Shown here one piece after another: positions 4,603 through 5,160 of a stretch of 5,160 nt of DNA. The position numbers and the translations under genes are program-made. Positions within the stretch are counted from its first letter, which is position 1. Every line of letters starts with the position of its first letter. The stretch is from contig JASHXZ010000194.1 of the NCBI GenBank assembly GCA_030043285.1, forward strand, positions 1 to 5,160, in the 5' to 3' direction. A model generated the notes under the pieces. That model made no database searches. It was given only the letters and a program-made list of their open reading frames with translations, and was not told where the DNA came from. The DNA is from Xanthobacteraceae bacterium. GTDB taxonomy: Bacteria > Pseudomonadota > Alphaproteobacteria > Rhizobiales > Xanthobacteraceae.

Positions 4603-4992
4603 TCACCAGACCTTGAAGAGTGGATTAACGGTCGTAGCCGTAACGGTGACCGCCGCTCCGGCACCTCCTCCAGCTCCCAGAGTCATACCACCCCCGGCCA
4701 CAGCGGTACCATTACTGCTCCCATAAAAGCTGTCCGCGCTCGCGGCCAAGCCATCTCCTCCGGTGACGCTTAGATTGTCAAACGGACCCTGTAAGTCACA
4801 GATCGTATCGGCATTGGACCAATTTGCGCCAACACCTCCCGATGCACCTTCGCCAAAGCCACTTCCTCCACCGAATGATTGATAAGTTCCAACATTTCCC
4901 TGTCCATCGAAAGCAATCCCCGCCGTATACTGAAAGCTTCCAAGGCCTGGAACTGTGAGGTTCAGCGTAAATCCTACTTGTCCTGTCCACAA
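4603..4992 (-). other. Glycine-rich variable tip domain of the RHS protein
   Basis: This is the part after the D-P-L-G-L boundary. No His/Glu/Lys cluster typical of nuclease active sites is present: the tail has no histidine at all, one lysine and one cysteine. Its alternating hydrophobic/small-residue pattern and C-terminal tryptophan fit a beta-sheet or membrane-inserting domain better than an enzyme. Function unknown. Confidence 0.5.
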
Positions 4993-5160
4993 TCCGAGTG
5001 GATCGATCAGTAGTATCGGATTGCCCCGTACATATGCATATAGACTGGCCCCGTTAATATGCCCTAGCGGATCCGGTTGAATGAACCGGCCGATGGTCGG
5101 ATCGTAATGCCGATACCAATTGTAGTGCAGACCATCCTCGATGAGGAAATACTGCCCCGG
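4603..5160 (-). CDS. RHS repeat protein, C-terminal part with glycine-rich variable tail (starts beyond right edge)
   Basis: The minus strand enters from the right edge in frame and gives the last 185 residues of an RHS-family protein. Residues 1-56 are the conserved core terminus: YFLIEDGLHYNWYRHYDPTI, then GRF-I-x-P-DPLG, the SLYAYVRGNP block and the closing I-D-P-L-G-L. That last motif marks the boundary of the RHS shell in polymorphic toxins; what follows is the variable effector tip. The tip here is 129 residues, rich in Gly/Ser/Thr/Ala, with predicted short beta strands (QVGFTLNLTV, FQYTAGIAFD, a GGGSGFGEGASGGVGA run, LSVTGG, FYGSSNG, then alternating GGGMTLGAGGGAGAAVTVTA) and an aromatic last residue (FKVW). 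It does not resemble the nuclease, deaminase or ADP-ribosyl toxins I know; I recall similar glycine-rich ends on other Rhizobiales RHS proteins. Export and cell-contact roles are family knowledge, not visible here. Confidence 0.87.
   Translation of the reverse strand, partial: PGQYFLIEDGLHYNWYRHYDPTIGRFIQPDPLGHINGASLYAYVRGNPILLIDPLGLWTGQVGFTLNLTVPGLGSFQYTAGIAFDGQGNVGTYQSFGGGSGFGEGASGGVGANWSNADTICDLQGPFDNLSVTGGDGLAASADSFYGSSNGTAVAGGGMTLGAGGGAGAAVTVTATTVNPLFKVW

Overview
This 5.16 kb window is high-GC bacterial chromosome and reads like an alphaproteobacterium of the Rhizobiales, most probably Bradyrhizobium or a close relative. That is inference from protein style: a DUF6894 protein, a short PTRADEYRRKAA-type helical protein, Rhizobiales-type membrane and periplasmic hypotheticals, and an RHS protein with a glycine-rich tail. 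No rRNA, tRNA, CRISPR array, complete insertion sequence or integrase is visible.

Left part (1-1332). A partial minus-strand gene runs off the left edge and is the N-terminus of a CpsB/CapC-type PHP-fold protein-tyrosine phosphatase, as found in capsule/exopolysaccharide loci. Divergent from it, a tightly spaced plus-strand pair (10 bp gap) encodes two exported proteins: a FecR-like envelope protein with a C-terminal membrane anchor, and a small periplasmic protein with the SACTL / GFHAAW signatures of the ClpP-like COG3904-type group. Together they suggest a cell-envelope or polysaccharide neighbourhood.

Middle (1359-3182). Two multi-pass inner-membrane proteins are divergently transcribed around a roughly 240 bp gap: a six-helix protein with ferric-reductase-like flavour on the minus strand, and a six-helix hypothetical on the plus strand. 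The second converges on a minus-strand DUF6894 gene, and the gap between them holds a 44-nt two-tiered hairpin that fits a bidirectional terminator.

Right-middle (3183-4175). This stretch is sparse and holds small genes: a 55-residue helical protein with a good Shine-Dalgarno and a perfect 7+7 dyad upstream, a possible 23-residue membrane peptide directly after it, and an isolated 27-residue single-helix membrane microprotein on the plus strand.

Right end (4173-5160). Base composition drops and an RHS polymorphic-toxin-type locus begins. The 3' end of a minus-strand rhs gene enters from the right edge with the canonical core terminus (DPTIGRF ... DPLGL) followed by a 129-residue glycine-rich beta-type tail. 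Twelve bases downstream is a 91-residue two-helix membrane protein, the natural candidate for its immunity or partner protein. Further downstream lies a displaced YD-repeat fragment, a scar of RHS recombination. The RHS tail, its partner and the remnant are the most interesting part of the window.
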